64,000 nt of DNA, from NCBI RefSeq assembly GCF_030388325.1, contig NZ_CP103794.1:868001-932000 (forward strand), in the 5' to 3' direction. Shown here in pieces: positions 53,434 through 61,904 of this stretch. This stretch comes from Flavobacterium johnsoniae (GTDB lineage Bacteria > Bacteroidota > Bacteroidia > Flavobacteriales > Flavobacteriaceae). Within the stretch, counting starts at the first letter, position 1. Every line of letters begins with the position of its first letter. A program made the translations under genes and the position numbers. Below the pieces are notes generated by a model. That model was not told the DNA's origin, made no database searches, and was given only the letters and a program-made list of their open reading frames with translations.

Positions 53434-54168
53434 ATGCGAACATTTGTTATAGGTGACATTCATGGCGGATTACTTGCACTGGAACAAGTGTTAGAAAGAG
53501 CCAAAGTTACTACCGAAGATACTCTAATCTTTTTGGGCGATTACGTAGACGGCTGGAGCCAGTCTGTTGAAGTAATTGACTTTTTGATCGATTTAAAAAG
53601 CAAACAAAACTGCATCTGCATAAGAGGAAATCACGATCAACTGGCATTAGACTGGTTAGAAGAAAGAAATGACGATTTTGACGAAGAAATGTGGTATAAA
53701 CACGGCGGAAAAGCTACTGTTGAAGGTTACGCAAAAATCTCCGCAGAAAAAAAGAAAACCCATATCGAATTTTTAGAAAATCTTCAGGATTATTATCTTG
53801 ACGATCAAAATCGTTTGTTTGTTCATGCCGGATTTACCAATTTAAATGGTGTAAAATGGGAATATTTTTCCAAACTATTTTATTGGGATAGAACGCTTTG
53901 GGAATCGGCACTTGCTTTAGACCCAAATTTAAAGGAAGACGATTTACACTATCCTAAAAGATTTACCGTTTATAAAGAAGTTTACATCGGTCATACGCCT
54001 GTTACCAGAATTGGAAAAACTGTGCCGATAAATAAAGCTTGCGTTTGGAATGTTGACACAGGCGCTGCATTTAGAGGTCCGCTCACGATTTTGAACGTCG
54101 ACACTAAAGAATACTGGCAGAGCGAACCGTTGAACGAATTGTATTTTAACGAAAAGGGTAGGAATTAA
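53434..54168 (+). CDS. Metallophosphoesterase (serine/threonine protein phosphatase-like)
   Basis: 244 residues. PPP-type metal ligands in order: GDIHGG, LGDYVDGW, IRGNHDQLAL, FVHAGF, IGHTPV. No PP2A-type regulatory tail. It could act on phosphoprotein or a nucleotide such as Ap4A; bacterial members of this size include ApaH-like and PrpA-like enzymes. Divergent from dinB with separate promoters. Confidence 0.85.
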   Translation: MRTFVIGDIHGGLLALEQVLERAKVTTEDTLIFLGDYVDGWSQSVEVIDFLIDLKSKQNCICIRGNHDQLALDWLEERNDDFDEEMWYKHGGKATVEGYAKISAEKKKTHIEFLENLQDYYLDDQNRLFVHAGFTNLNGVKWEYFSKLFYWDRTLWESALALDPNLKEDDLHYPKRFTVYKEVYIGHTPVTRIGKTVPINKACVWNVDTGAAFRGPLTILNVDTKEYWQSEPLNELYFNEKGRN

Positions 54169-54181
54169 TTTATAGAAAATT

Positions 54182-54189
54182 TACATTTG
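54182..54189 (+). promoter_or_regulatory. -7 box (TAnnTTTG) of the 54219 beta-barrel gene
   Basis: TACATTTG, 29 bases before the ATG at 54219. Confidence 0.55.
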
Positions 54190-54218
54190 CCCTGCAAAAT
54201 AATTAATATTTAAAGTTT

Positions 54219-54737
54219 ATGAAAAAAGTTATTACACTCTTGTTTTTAGTATCATTCGGATTTATCAATGCTCAAAAAGCCTTTACTGGTAAAGGTGACA
54301 CGAGAGTAAACGTTGGTGCTAATCTTCAAGATGGTGGTTCTGGAATTCAGGGTTCTGTAGATTTTGGTTTGGGAGAAAATTTCTCATTTGGTTTTGTTGC
54401 TAATTATTTACTTGGTGCAGATGATCGTAATATTTTTGTTAACAACCAAATTCAAACAAGAACTCCAGATTTTGGTGATCGTTTTGATGCAAAAGCAAGA
54501 ATTAATGCTAATTTGAGTAGTGTTATTGGAGTAGAACAATTAGATATTTATCCAGGTCTAAGCTTAGGACTTCGTAATTTTGGTGGACATGTTGGCGGTC
54601 GTTACTTTTTTACAGACGGATTTGGTGTTTTCACAGAAATCGGATTCCCAATTGCAAAATACAGCAATGATAATGGAGTTTTTGATCATTTAAATAATCA
54701 AGCTACTTTTAGTTTAGGAGCTTCTTTTAACTTATAG
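54219..54737 (+). CDS. Small outer-membrane beta-barrel protein
   Basis: 172 residues. Signal peptide ends GFINAQ. The mature part alternates polar and hydrophobic residues with many Gly: TRVNVGANLQDGGSGIQGS, VDFGLGENFSFGFVANYLLG, ARINANLSSVIG, GLRNFGGHVGGRYF and a C-terminal NNQATFSLGASFNL ending in a hydrophobic strand, as expected for a barrel inserted by Bam. Resembles a DUF6646-type barrel. About eight strands. Confidence 0.78.
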   Translation: MKKVITLLFLVSFGFINAQKAFTGKGDTRVNVGANLQDGGSGIQGSVDFGLGENFSFGFVANYLLGADDRNIFVNNQIQTRTPDFGDRFDAKARINANLSSVIGVEQLDIYPGLSLGLRNFGGHVGGRYFFTDGFGVFTEIGFPIAKYSNDNGVFDHLNNQATFSLGASFNL

Positions 54738-54743
54738 TATTTT

Positions 54744-54863
54744 TTGCCGCAAAGGCACTAATAAGTCACAAAGTTTTTTTCAAAACAAAACCGCCTTATT
54801 ATTGGGCGGTTTTTTGTTTTTTCAATTTAAAATTTTCTTTGCGTCTTTGTGCCTTTGTGGCAA
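54744..54863. repeat. CACAAAG-type inverted repeat enclosing a terminator
   Basis: Imperfect outer arms 54744-54772 and about 54837-54863 (TTGCCGCAAAGGCAC and its inverse) surround a perfect terminator: AAAACCGCC (54787-54795) with GGCGGTTTT (54805-54813). Same design as 51477-51607, between convergent genes. Confidence 0.88.
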
Positions 54864-54868
54864 TACTA

Positions 54869-55525
54869 TTAAATTACCATTTCAGGAATTTCTCCTTCAA
54901 TGATCAAATCAGCTTCAGTTGATGCGATGATATGCTCAACTGAGATACCTGGAGCTCGTTCTAAGAGCTTAAAACCTTTTTCTGTTACTTCGAGAACCGC
55001 AAGCTCTGTTACAACCTTTTTAACGCATCCTACGCCTGTTAATGGCAAAGTGCATCTTTTTAAGATTTTTGACTCCCCAGCTTTATTTACGTGCATCATT
55101 GCCACGATGATATTTTCCGCGGAAGCCACCAAATCCATTGCGCCTCCCATTCCTTTTACCATTTTGCCTGGAATTTTCCAGTTTGCGATATCTCCGTTTT
55201 CTGAAACTTCCATTGCTCCGAGAATCGTTAAATCTACTTTTTGGCTACGAATCATTCCGAAGCTAAAAGCCGAATCAAAAAAACTCGCTCCCGGAAGTGT
55301 TGTAATGGTTTGTTTTCCTGCGTTTATAATATCGGCATCTTCTTCTCCTTCAAAAGGAAATGGTCCCATTCCGAGAACGCCGTTTTCACTTTGAAATTCT
55401 ACTGCTATATCTTCTCGAACGTAATTTGCAACCAAAGTCGGAATACCAATTCCAAGATTAACGAAATATCGGTCTTTTACTTCTTTTGCAATTCGTTTTG
55501 CTATATCTTCTTTACTAAGTGCCAT
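54869..55525 (-). CDS. scoB: 3-oxoacid CoA-transferase, subunit B
   Basis: 218 residues. NLGIGIPTLVANYV, the catalytic Glu in FQSENGVLGMGP, and GAMEVSENGDIANWKIPG with KGMGGAMDLV and LPLTGVGCVKKV are features of SCOT-type subunit B. Together with subunit A, just upstream on the same strand, it moves CoA from succinyl-CoA to acetoacetate or a similar acid, feeding ketone-body and branched-chain use. The gap between the two genes (84 bases) has a small AATTATCTAATT-type hairpin. Confidence 0.93.
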   Translation of the reverse strand: MALSKEDIAKRIAKEVKDRYFVNLGIGIPTLVANYVREDIAVEFQSENGVLGMGPFPFEGEEDADIINAGKQTITTLPGASFFDSAFSFGMIRSQKVDLTILGAMEVSENGDIANWKIPGKMVKGMGGAMDLVASAENIIVAMMHVNKAGESKILKRCTLPLTGVGCVKKVVTELAVLEVTEKGFKLLERAPGISVEHIIASTEADLIIEGEIPEMVI

Positions 55526-55609
55526 AATAATGTGTCAATTAGAGAATTTTATAATTAGATAATTTTCCGAAATGTGTTTAATTATCTAATTGCCATATTT
55601 TCTCATTAT

Positions 55610-56311
55610 CTAATTTCTAGTTCTCACTGTTCGTTGCTCGATTCTTTTTTCAAATTTTTCTCCTTGAAAGATACGCTGCACCATAATTCCCGGAATATGA
55701 ATTTGATTTGGATCTAAAGAACCAACTGGAACTAGTTCTTCAACTTCTGCAATCGTAATTTTTCCCGCTCCTGCCATACAAGCATTGAAGTTTCTGGCTG
55801 TTCCTTTAAAAATTAGATTTCCTGCTTCGTCGCCTTTCCAAGCTTTTACGATTGCGAAATCAGCTTTGAAAGCTTCTTCCATGATGTGCATTTTTCCGTT
55901 AAATTCTCTTGCCTCTTTTCCTTCAGCAACTTCAGTTCCGTAACCAGCTGGTGTAAAGAAAGCAGGAATTCCAGCCTGAGCAGCACGACAACGTTCTGCT
56001 AAAGTTCCTTGCGGAGTAAGTTCAACTTCTAATTCACCCGAAAGCATTTGACGTTCAAACTCTGCATTTTCTCCTACATAAGAAGAAATCATTTTTTTTA
56101 TTTGTTTTTTCTGCAATAATAATCCCAAACCAAAATCATCAACTCCTGCATTATTTGAAATACATGTTAAATCGGAGATTGATGTATTTACTAAAGCTGC
56201 AATTGTATTTTCCGGAATTCCGCATAATCCAAAACCGCCAAACATAATTGTCATTCCGCTTTCAATTCCTTGAATGGCTTCCTGAACATTATTCACTTTT
56301 TTTGTTATCAT
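55610..56311 (-). CDS. scoA: 3-oxoacid CoA-transferase, subunit A
   Basis: 233 residues. [64 protein letters not shown] and [20 protein letters not shown] place it as subunit A. It forms the CoA-transferase with the following subunit B and begins the two-gene operon. Confidence 0.94.
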   Translation of the reverse strand: MITKKVNNVQEAIQGIESGMTIMFGGFGLCGIPENTIAALVNTSISDLTCISNNAGVDDFGLGLLLQKKQIKKMISSYVGENAEFERQMLSGELEVELTPQGTLAERCRAAQAGIPAFFTPAGYGTEVAEGKEAREFNGKMHIMEEAFKADFAIVKAWKGDEAGNLIFKGTARNFNACMAGAGKITIAEVEELVPVGSLDPNQIHIPGIMVQRIFQGEKFEKRIEQRTVRTRN

Positions 56312-56406
56312 AACAAACTGTCTTTATTACTGTATAATTTTGATAAAAATAAGATTTTTAGATTAAATTATAACGATTTCGTAAAAAATAAAATCACTGC
56401 TGCCAA

Positions 56407-56460
56407 AAAAATATCCTTTTGTTTTCTTCATTATTTCTGAAGTCACAAAAGGATATTTTT
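56407..56460 (-). terminator. Terminator after the PBP1A gene
   Basis: AAAAATATCCTTTTGT (56407-56422) pairs perfectly with ACAAAAGGATATTTTT (56445-56460), ending in T on both strands. It lies just past the PBP1A stop. Confidence 0.85.
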
Positions 56461-56478
56461 TATTTTAAAGAAACAAAA

Positions 56479-58782
56479 CTACAACTCGAATTCGTCTGTA
56501 TTTTGTTCTGTTTGAGTAGTATCTTTTACTATTGTTGGTCTGGCATAACAATCAACTTTAATTGAAAGATTTGCAGGGCGTTCAAATTCACCTTTAGAAA
56601 TTTGAAGATTTTTATCAGCATAACATTTTTTCATGAAATAACCCCAAACCGGTAAAGCAGCAGTTGCTCCTTGACCGTAAGTCAAACTTTTGAAACGAGC
56701 TGAACGATCTTCACATCCAACCCAAACACCAGTTACTAAGTTTGGAACCATTCCCATAAACCAACCATCAGATTGATTTTGCGTTGTACCCGTTTTACCT
56801 GCAATTGGATTTGTAAACATGTACGGATATCCTGTCCAACGATTATCTCCGCTTCCTCCTCCTTGCGTACGTAAACGAACACCAGAACCGCTTTCGGTAA
56901 CTCCTTGTAGCAATTTGATTACGGCAAAAGCAATATCTTTATTTAAAACGTCGTGAGATTCTGGAATTGGTTCATAAATTACCTCACCGCTTTTGTTTTC
57001 AATTCTGCTCAAAAACTGTGGTTTTACATAAACTCCTTGGTTTGCAAATGTACTATATGCTGCAACCATGTCTTCAACTGTAATATCAACAGCTCCTAAA
57101 GCAATTGAAGGCTGAACTGGAATTTCTGTTTTTACACCTAATTTTTTAGTTAATTCTACAACAGCTTCTGGACTTGTTCTGTCAATTAATTTAGCAGAAA
57201 CAGTATTGATAGAAGCTGCTAAAGCTTGTTTTAAAGTTACCATTCCTCTGTATCTGTAATCAGAATTTCTTGGTTCCCAATCTTCTGTTACGTGATGACG
57301 TCCTTTGTGAATCATAAATGGACCATCTAAAATAGAATCGCAAGGCGACATATTTAATTCTTCAATTGCAGTTGCATAAACGAAAGGTTTAAAAGTCGAA
57401 CCTACTTGCCTTGCTCCTTGCCCAACGTGATCGTATTGGAAATATTTATAATTAATTCCACCAACCCAAGCTTTAATTGCTCCAGTCTGTGGCTCCATAG
57501 ACATTAAACCAGATTGCAAAAAGTGCTTGTAATAACGAATAGAATCAAGAGGTGTCATTGTTGTATCGCGTTCTCCTTTCCAAGTAAAGACGCGCATTTT
57601 TGTTTTCACTTTAAATGACGCAATAATATCATCTTCGCTTTTATCCATTTCTTTCATTTGCGCCCAACGAACAGAATTTTTCATTGCCTGCATCATGATT
57701 CGATCTGTTTCTGCTTGTGTAATATTTACGAAAGGTGCATTCTTATTGGTTTTCTGTTCAATAAAAAACTGTTGTTGTAAGTTTTTCATGTGTTCAGAAA
57801 CCGCTTCTTCTGCATAAGACTGCATTCTAGAATCTATCGTAGTGTAGATTTTAAGTCCATCTTTGTAAATATCATATTCAGAACCGTCTGGTTTTTTGTT
57901 TTCTGTAACCCATTTTTTCATATAATCACGAAGATATTCTCTAAAATAAGTTGCAATACCTTCACGGTGACTTTCTAATTTAAATTTTAAAGTAATAGGC
58001 AGTTGCTGAAGTCTTTCTTTTTCAGCTTCTGAAATCATTTTTGCTTTTGCCATTTGAGACAAAACCACATTACGGCGGTTTTTTACTCCTTGCGGATTTC
58101 TTACTGGATTGTATAAACCTGAGTTTTTGAACATTCCGACCAAAATAGCCGATTCGTCTACCGTTAAATCTTTAGGTTCTTTAGAAAAATAGGTTTGAGC
58201 AGCCGAACTTACTCCAACAGAATAATTTCCGAAATCGTAAACGTTGCAGTACATCGCTAAGATTTCATTTTTTGTGTATTGTCTTTCTAGACGAATGGCA
58301 ATAATCCATTCTTTTATTTTTTGTACAATTCTAAAAGGCAAGAATTTAGAACCTTCACCATGAAACAACTGTTTCGCAAGCTGTTGCGTTAACGTACTAG
58401 CACCACCATTTGTTCCTAAACTGAAAACAGCTCTTAAAGTTCCACGTCCGTCAATTCCTGAATGTTCGTAGAAACGTGCATCTTCAGTTGCAACTAATGC
58501 TTCGACTAAATTTTTAGGAAGATCTGAGTATTTTAATTGAGAACGATTGGTTTTGAAATATTTACCAATTACAACTCCATCAGAAGAAATAATTTCTGTG
58601 GCAAGGTTAGAATCTGGATTTTCTAAGTCTTCAAATGAAGGCATTGAACCAAATAATCCCCATGAAGCAAATAAAAAGAAGGCTAAAATACCTAGCATTG
58701 TGTAAGCAAAAACACGCCAGAATTTCTTTTTATAATAATTAATATCCTTGTTTGATTGATTGTTTTTTTTAGTAGCAGCCAT
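56479..58782 (-). CDS. mrcA: Class A penicillin-binding protein 1A
   Basis: 767 residues. A membrane anchor at about 22-45 precedes the GT51 domain, with the catalytic Glu100 in VATEDARFYEHSG and GGASTLTQQLAKQL. The transpeptidase has Ser462-Lys465 (GSTFKPF), SIN at 524-526 and KTG at 663-665 (AGKTGTTQNQ). It both polymerises and cross-links peptidoglycan. It is the last gene of an operon with gldH and the RicT-like gene, only ten bases after gldH. The last segment is acidic and rich in Thr and Gln. Confidence 0.95.
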   Translation of the reverse strand: MAATKKNNQSNKDINYYKKKFWRVFAYTMLGILAFFLFASWGLFGSMPSFEDLENPDSNLATEIISSDGVVIGKYFKTNRSQLKYSDLPKNLVEALVATEDARFYEHSGIDGRGTLRAVFSLGTNGGASTLTQQLAKQLFHGEGSKFLPFRIVQKIKEWIIAIRLERQYTKNEILAMYCNVYDFGNYSVGVSSAAQTYFSKEPKDLTVDESAILVGMFKNSGLYNPVRNPQGVKNRRNVVLSQMAKAKMISEAEKERLQQLPITLKFKLESHREGIATYFREYLRDYMKKWVTENKKPDGSEYDIYKDGLKIYTTIDSRMQSYAEEAVSEHMKNLQQQFFIEQKTNKNAPFVNITQAETDRIMMQAMKNSVRWAQMKEMDKSEDDIIASFKVKTKMRVFTWKGERDTTMTPLDSIRYYKHFLQSGLMSMEPQTGAIKAWVGGINYKYFQYDHVGQGARQVGSTFKPFVYATAIEELNMSPCDSILDGPFMIHKGRHHVTEDWEPRNSDYRYRGMVTLKQALAASINTVSAKLIDRTSPEAVVELTKKLGVKTEIPVQPSIALGAVDITVEDMVAAYSTFANQGVYVKPQFLSRIENKSGEVIYEPIPESHDVLNKDIAFAVIKLLQGVTESGSGVRLRTQGGGSGDNRWTGYPYMFTNPIAGKTGTTQNQSDGWFMGMVPNLVTGVWVGCEDRSARFKSLTYGQGATAALPVWGYFMKKCYADKNLQISKGEFERPANLSIKVDCYARPTIVKDTTQTEQNTDEFEL

Positions 58783-58792
58783 AACTATTTAT

Positions 58793-59272
58793 CTAATCTT
58801 TTTGTTCTATTCTAAAACCAACGTCTGTAATTCCTTCTAAAGCTTCAACTCCAGGGATTTTTCCTGATTGCCTAACGGCTTGCTTAATGTGAACTTTATA
58901 CTTTCCTTTAAACTTCACATCTTCTTTGTAATACAATTTACTTTCTTTAATGTCTGTAAATCCATTCCCTAACAAAGTTCCGTCTGGAGCCGCCATTTGA
59001 TATTGCAAGGTATCTACTTTTGTAAATCCGCTTGGCGCTTCAATAGCAACAATTAAAAAAAGATTATTAAACGGATAATTGTTGTTGTCTCTGATATTTA
59101 CAAACAAATTATACTTTTTTGTAGAATCTAAAACTGGCAGATCAAAGCTTACAATACTGTCTTTGTGCCAGGCACTTCCAACAGATTTATACTCATCGAA
59201 TACTCTTTTTTTATCGCAAGAAAAAAGGAGTATTGCTACCAAAAGAAGAATTCCGCTATTTTTTATTCTCAT
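58793..59272 (-). CDS. gldH: Gliding motility lipoprotein GldH
   Basis: 159 residues. Lipobox LLFSC (Cys about 19), then KRVFDEYKSVGSAWHKDSIVSF, NLFVNIRDNNNYPFNNLFLIV, and the end GITDVGFRIEQ. This matches GldH, one of the lipoproteins required for gliding in Flavobacterium johnsoniae. Its start overlaps the 3' end of the RicT-like gene by 17 bases. With PBP1A directly after it, gliding and wall synthesis are co-transcribed here. GldH alone does not prove that this strain glides. Confidence 0.92.
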   Translation of the reverse strand: MRIKNSGILLLVAILLFSCDKKRVFDEYKSVGSAWHKDSIVSFDLPVLDSTKKYNLFVNIRDNNNYPFNNLFLIVAIEAPSGFTKVDTLQYQMAAPDGTLLGNGFTDIKESKLYYKEDVKFKGKYKVHIKQAVRQSGKIPGVEALEGITDVGFRIEQKD

Positions 59273-60647
59273 TTTTAGTAATAATTATTGGTTTTCTAGG
59301 TTCTGCAGATTTGTTTTCATTAGAATTTTGCTTGTTCGAATTTTGTTGTTTATTCGGATTCTGCTTACTCTTATGATTTTGCTTGTTTGGATTATTTTGT
59401 TTGTTCTGCTGATTTGGATTTCCTGCTCCAGAAGGCTTATTATTTCCTGCTGGTTTCGGATTATTATTATTTTTTTCCTGTTGTGGTTTTTGCGGAGTTG
59501 CAACACCTGCAGGTTCAGCATTTTTGCGTTTGCGATTTGGTTTTTTCTTTCTTTTCGGCTGGTCAAAACGAGTTAAACTCTCTTGTCCCATTGCGTTATT
59601 GAAATCTTTTTCTGGTTCTGCAACTACCTCAACAGCAAAATCTTCCAAAGAAGAAACTTTATTTTTCTGCTTATTTTCAGCAATAATTTCTTTTACCTGA
59701 TCGATTTTTAAAACATGCCAGTTTGCAAAGTTGTTTGTATAGGCAAACCACATCAATCCTTTAAAAATATCTTGTTTCTGGCAAACTGCATCACCTTTCT
59801 CCGTGATTAGTTTGGTATCGTAATCTGGAAAATCTTTTAATGCGTCCATGTACGTGTCTAACTCGTAGTTTAAACAACATTTTAATTTTCCGCATTGTCC
59901 CGCCAATTTCTGCGGATTCAATGATAATTGCTGGTAGCGTGCTGCAGAAGTATTCACACTTCTGAAATCGGTAAGCCAAGTAGAACAGCAAAGTTCACGT
60001 CCGCAAGAACCAACTCCACCCAAACGAGCTGCTTCCTGGCGGAAACCAACTTGTTTCATCTCAACTCTTGTGCTGAATTCTTTAGCAAAATCTTTAATCA
60101 GCATTCTAAAATCGACACGATCATTTGCTGTATAATAAAATGTTGCTTTAGAGCCGTCGCCTTGAAATTCGATATCAGAAATTTTCATTTCCAATTTATG
60201 CTGAATTGCCAATTCACGTGAACGAACTTTCATTGGTTCTTCGCGATCACGGGCAACAGACCAAATATCTATATCTTTTTGAGATGCTTTTCTGTAGATT
60301 TTCGGTACATCATTACTTTCGTAATTCACTCCTTTTTTCTTCATTTGAATTTTTACCAATTCTCCTGTAAGAGTAACAATACCAATATCATGACCTGGCG
60401 AAGCAACAGTTGCTACAATATCGCCAATACTTAAAGTTAATTTCTCTGAATTTCTAAAAAATTCCTTACGTCCGTTTTTAAAACGAACCTCAACACAATC
60501 AAAAATCGCCTCTCCAGTAGACGGGCTCATGTTCGAAAGCCAGTCAAAAACCGTCAATTTATTGCAGCTATCGGTGCCGCAAGTCCCATTATTTTTACAA
60601 CCTTTTGGTGCGCCACCATCTGAGGTTGAACAACTTGTACATGCCAT
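59256..60647 (-). CDS. ricT: PSP1 (RicT/YaaT-like) protein with Cys-rich head and Asn/Lys-rich tail
   Basis: 463 residues. The head (1-32) holds six Cys (MACTSCSTSDG, CKNNGTCGTDSCNKL). Residues about 45-300 are the PSP1 domain: VEVRFKNGRKEFFRN, YTANDRVDFRMLIKDFAKEF, RLGGVGSCGRELCCSTWL and KLAGQCGKLKCCLNYELD. RicT with RicA and RicF carries Fe-S clusters and helps RNase Y in Bacillus; here a similar role is inferred. The last 130 residues are low-complexity Asn, Lys, Pro and Gln. It opens the operon before gldH and PBP1A. Confidence 0.9.
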   Translation of the reverse strand: MACTSCSTSDGGAPKGCKNNGTCGTDSCNKLTVFDWLSNMSPSTGEAIFDCVEVRFKNGRKEFFRNSEKLTLSIGDIVATVASPGHDIGIVTLTGELVKIQMKKKGVNYESNDVPKIYRKASQKDIDIWSVARDREEPMKVRSRELAIQHKLEMKISDIEFQGDGSKATFYYTANDRVDFRMLIKDFAKEFSTRVEMKQVGFRQEAARLGGVGSCGRELCCSTWLTDFRSVNTSAARYQQLSLNPQKLAGQCGKLKCCLNYELDTYMDALKDFPDYDTKLITEKGDAVCQKQDIFKGLMWFAYTNNFANWHVLKIDQVKEIIAENKQKNKVSSLEDFAVEVVAEPEKDFNNAMGQESLTRFDQPKRKKKPNRKRKNAEPAGVATPQKPQQEKNNNNPKPAGNNKPSGAGNPNQQNKQNNPNKQNHKSKQNPNKQQNSNKQNSNENKSAEPRKPIIITKNENKK

Positions 60648-60956
60648 AATTATATATGTAGTGCTGCCAAAATGCAGCTTAAGTTCATAAACGTTTGATC
60701 GGTAAAGATAGTATTTTTTTTATTTGGCTATTTATAGATTAATTGTAAAGGGTTGTTAAATAAAAATTGAATCGATTTTTAAAAATAATAGTTTTAAAAT
60801 TCTCTACTCAAAATAATTTATTCTTCTCTAAATAAAAGACTTATTGTGTTTGTTTTATGACTTATTGAGGTTGTTTCCAATAATTTTCAAAACTAATTTT
60901 GCAGATAAATTCTAAATAAGAAAATAATCTTTTTTTTATTTTCAAACAATTGAAAC
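60648..60956. other. Intergenic region between ricT and the 60957 gene
   Basis: 309 bases, A+T-rich, no gene seen. Divergent promoters lie here: a near-match TATCTTTA at 60703-60710 on the minus strand for ricT, and TAATTTTG at 60894-60901 for the small gene. No repeat of the families described elsewhere. Confidence 0.7.
60894..60901 (+). promoter_or_regulatory. -7 box (TAnnTTTG) of the 60957-61638 pair
   Basis: TAATTTTG, 55 bases before the ATG at 60957. Confidence 0.5.
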
Positions 60957-61220
60957 ATGAACAACGAATATAAAAACACTAAACATCAAGTTGCCAGAAC
61001 TGCTAAGGCTGATGCCTTTTCTAACAATAAGTGGTATTTAATAAAATGTTGCAGTGAATTAAAAGCAACCTATCAAATTAAATTATTATTATTTAATGCA
61101 ATCTCGAAAAAAGGTCAATTAATCATTAGAGTAAAAAAGAAATGTCTTTTGAATAATGATTTAAAACAATTAGTGAAAGAATACAAATCTCATCTCAAAA
61201 TAGAAAAAATTTTAAATTAA
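60957..61220 (+). CDS. Small basic protein of unknown function
   Basis: 87 residues, rich in Lys and Asn, no signal peptide. NNKWYLIKCCSELKATYQIKLLLFNAISKKGQLIIRVKKKCLL has two short strand-like parts and a CC pair. I cannot name it. It ends one base before the ATG of the Imm70-like gene, so the two are a single unit. It may be an accessory of that immunity gene or a remnant toxin end; neither is shown. Confidence 0.55.
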   Translation: MNNEYKNTKHQVARTAKADAFSNNKWYLIKCCSELKATYQIKLLLFNAISKKGQLIIRVKKKCLLNNDLKQLVKEYKSHLKIEKILN

Positions 61221-61221
61221 A

Positions 61222-61638
61222 ATGGGTTTATATTTAGCAATTTTTAAAAAAGAAGAAGAAATAAATGGCTTAGAAGTTGGATCTTATGAGTATTTTGGAA
61301 TTTTTCGCGACTGCATTTTCGAATTAATTGAAAATAATGGAAATTGGGGAAGTACTTGTCCAACAATTATGAATCATTCTGATTGTGATGGAAAATTTGA
61401 ACCTAAAGAATGTAAAGAAATGATCTCTGAACTTAAAAAAATAAAAGAAGTATTTCAAAAACAAAATTCAAATCATAAAGTTATAGATCAAAAAAAAGAA
61501 TTGATAGATTTATACCAAATTAAACCTTTAAATTTATACGATTGTTTCATTGATGTCGATGGAGAAAATTTAATAGATCGATTGATTGAATTGTGCGAAG
61601 ATGCTATTGACAATGATCTTGATATTATTTTTCAATAA
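61222..61638 (+). CDS. Imm70-like immunity protein
   Basis: 138 residues. MGLYLAIFKKEEEINGLEVGSYEYFGIFRD, then WGSTCPTIMNHSDCDGKFEPKECKEMISEL and a C-terminal acidic helix fit my memory of the Imm70 family: a compact cytosolic fold that neutralises a toxin of a polymorphic system. No toxin gene is seen in the window. Placed right before two ankyrin genes, it may be an orphan immunity gene; identification is from motif memory only. Confidence 0.55.
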   Translation: MGLYLAIFKKEEEINGLEVGSYEYFGIFRDCIFELIENNGNWGSTCPTIMNHSDCDGKFEPKECKEMISELKKIKEVFQKQNSNHKVIDQKKELIDLYQIKPLNLYDCFIDVDGENLIDRLIELCEDAIDNDLDIIFQ

Positions 61639-61650
61639 TGAAATAAAAAC

Positions 61651-61685
61651 AAACCCTATTCTGCTTCAATTGCAAAATAGGGTTT
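61651..61685 (+). terminator. Terminator after the Imm70-like gene
   Basis: AAACCCTATT (61651-61660) pairs with AATAGGGTTT (61676-61685), then T. The following 61686-61904 is A+T-rich with no gene seen. Confidence 0.8.
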
Positions 61686-61904
61686 TCTTTTAAATATACT
61701 TTTCATTTATTTTTTTCAAAAAATCAGTCATAAAAGAAACCAAAAACATCCCATCATGTCTATTTCTTAACATAAAAACGCCTTTTTAATTTTAAACTTA
61801 AAATATATTTCTCATTTTTATGTTTTATCTTACAACATGGTTTGCGAAGTCAATAATTACAAACCAAACTGCAATTAAAACTTATCATTTTAAATATATT
61901 TCTA

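Noticed and set aside
54900..55394. Open frame on the plus strand opposite scoB
   Set aside because: Antisense to a gene with clear CoA-transferase motifs.
59285..59566. Ile/Asn/Lys-rich open frame overlapping the ricT tail
   Set aside because: Shadow of the low-complexity AAC/AAA codons of the ricT tail in another frame.
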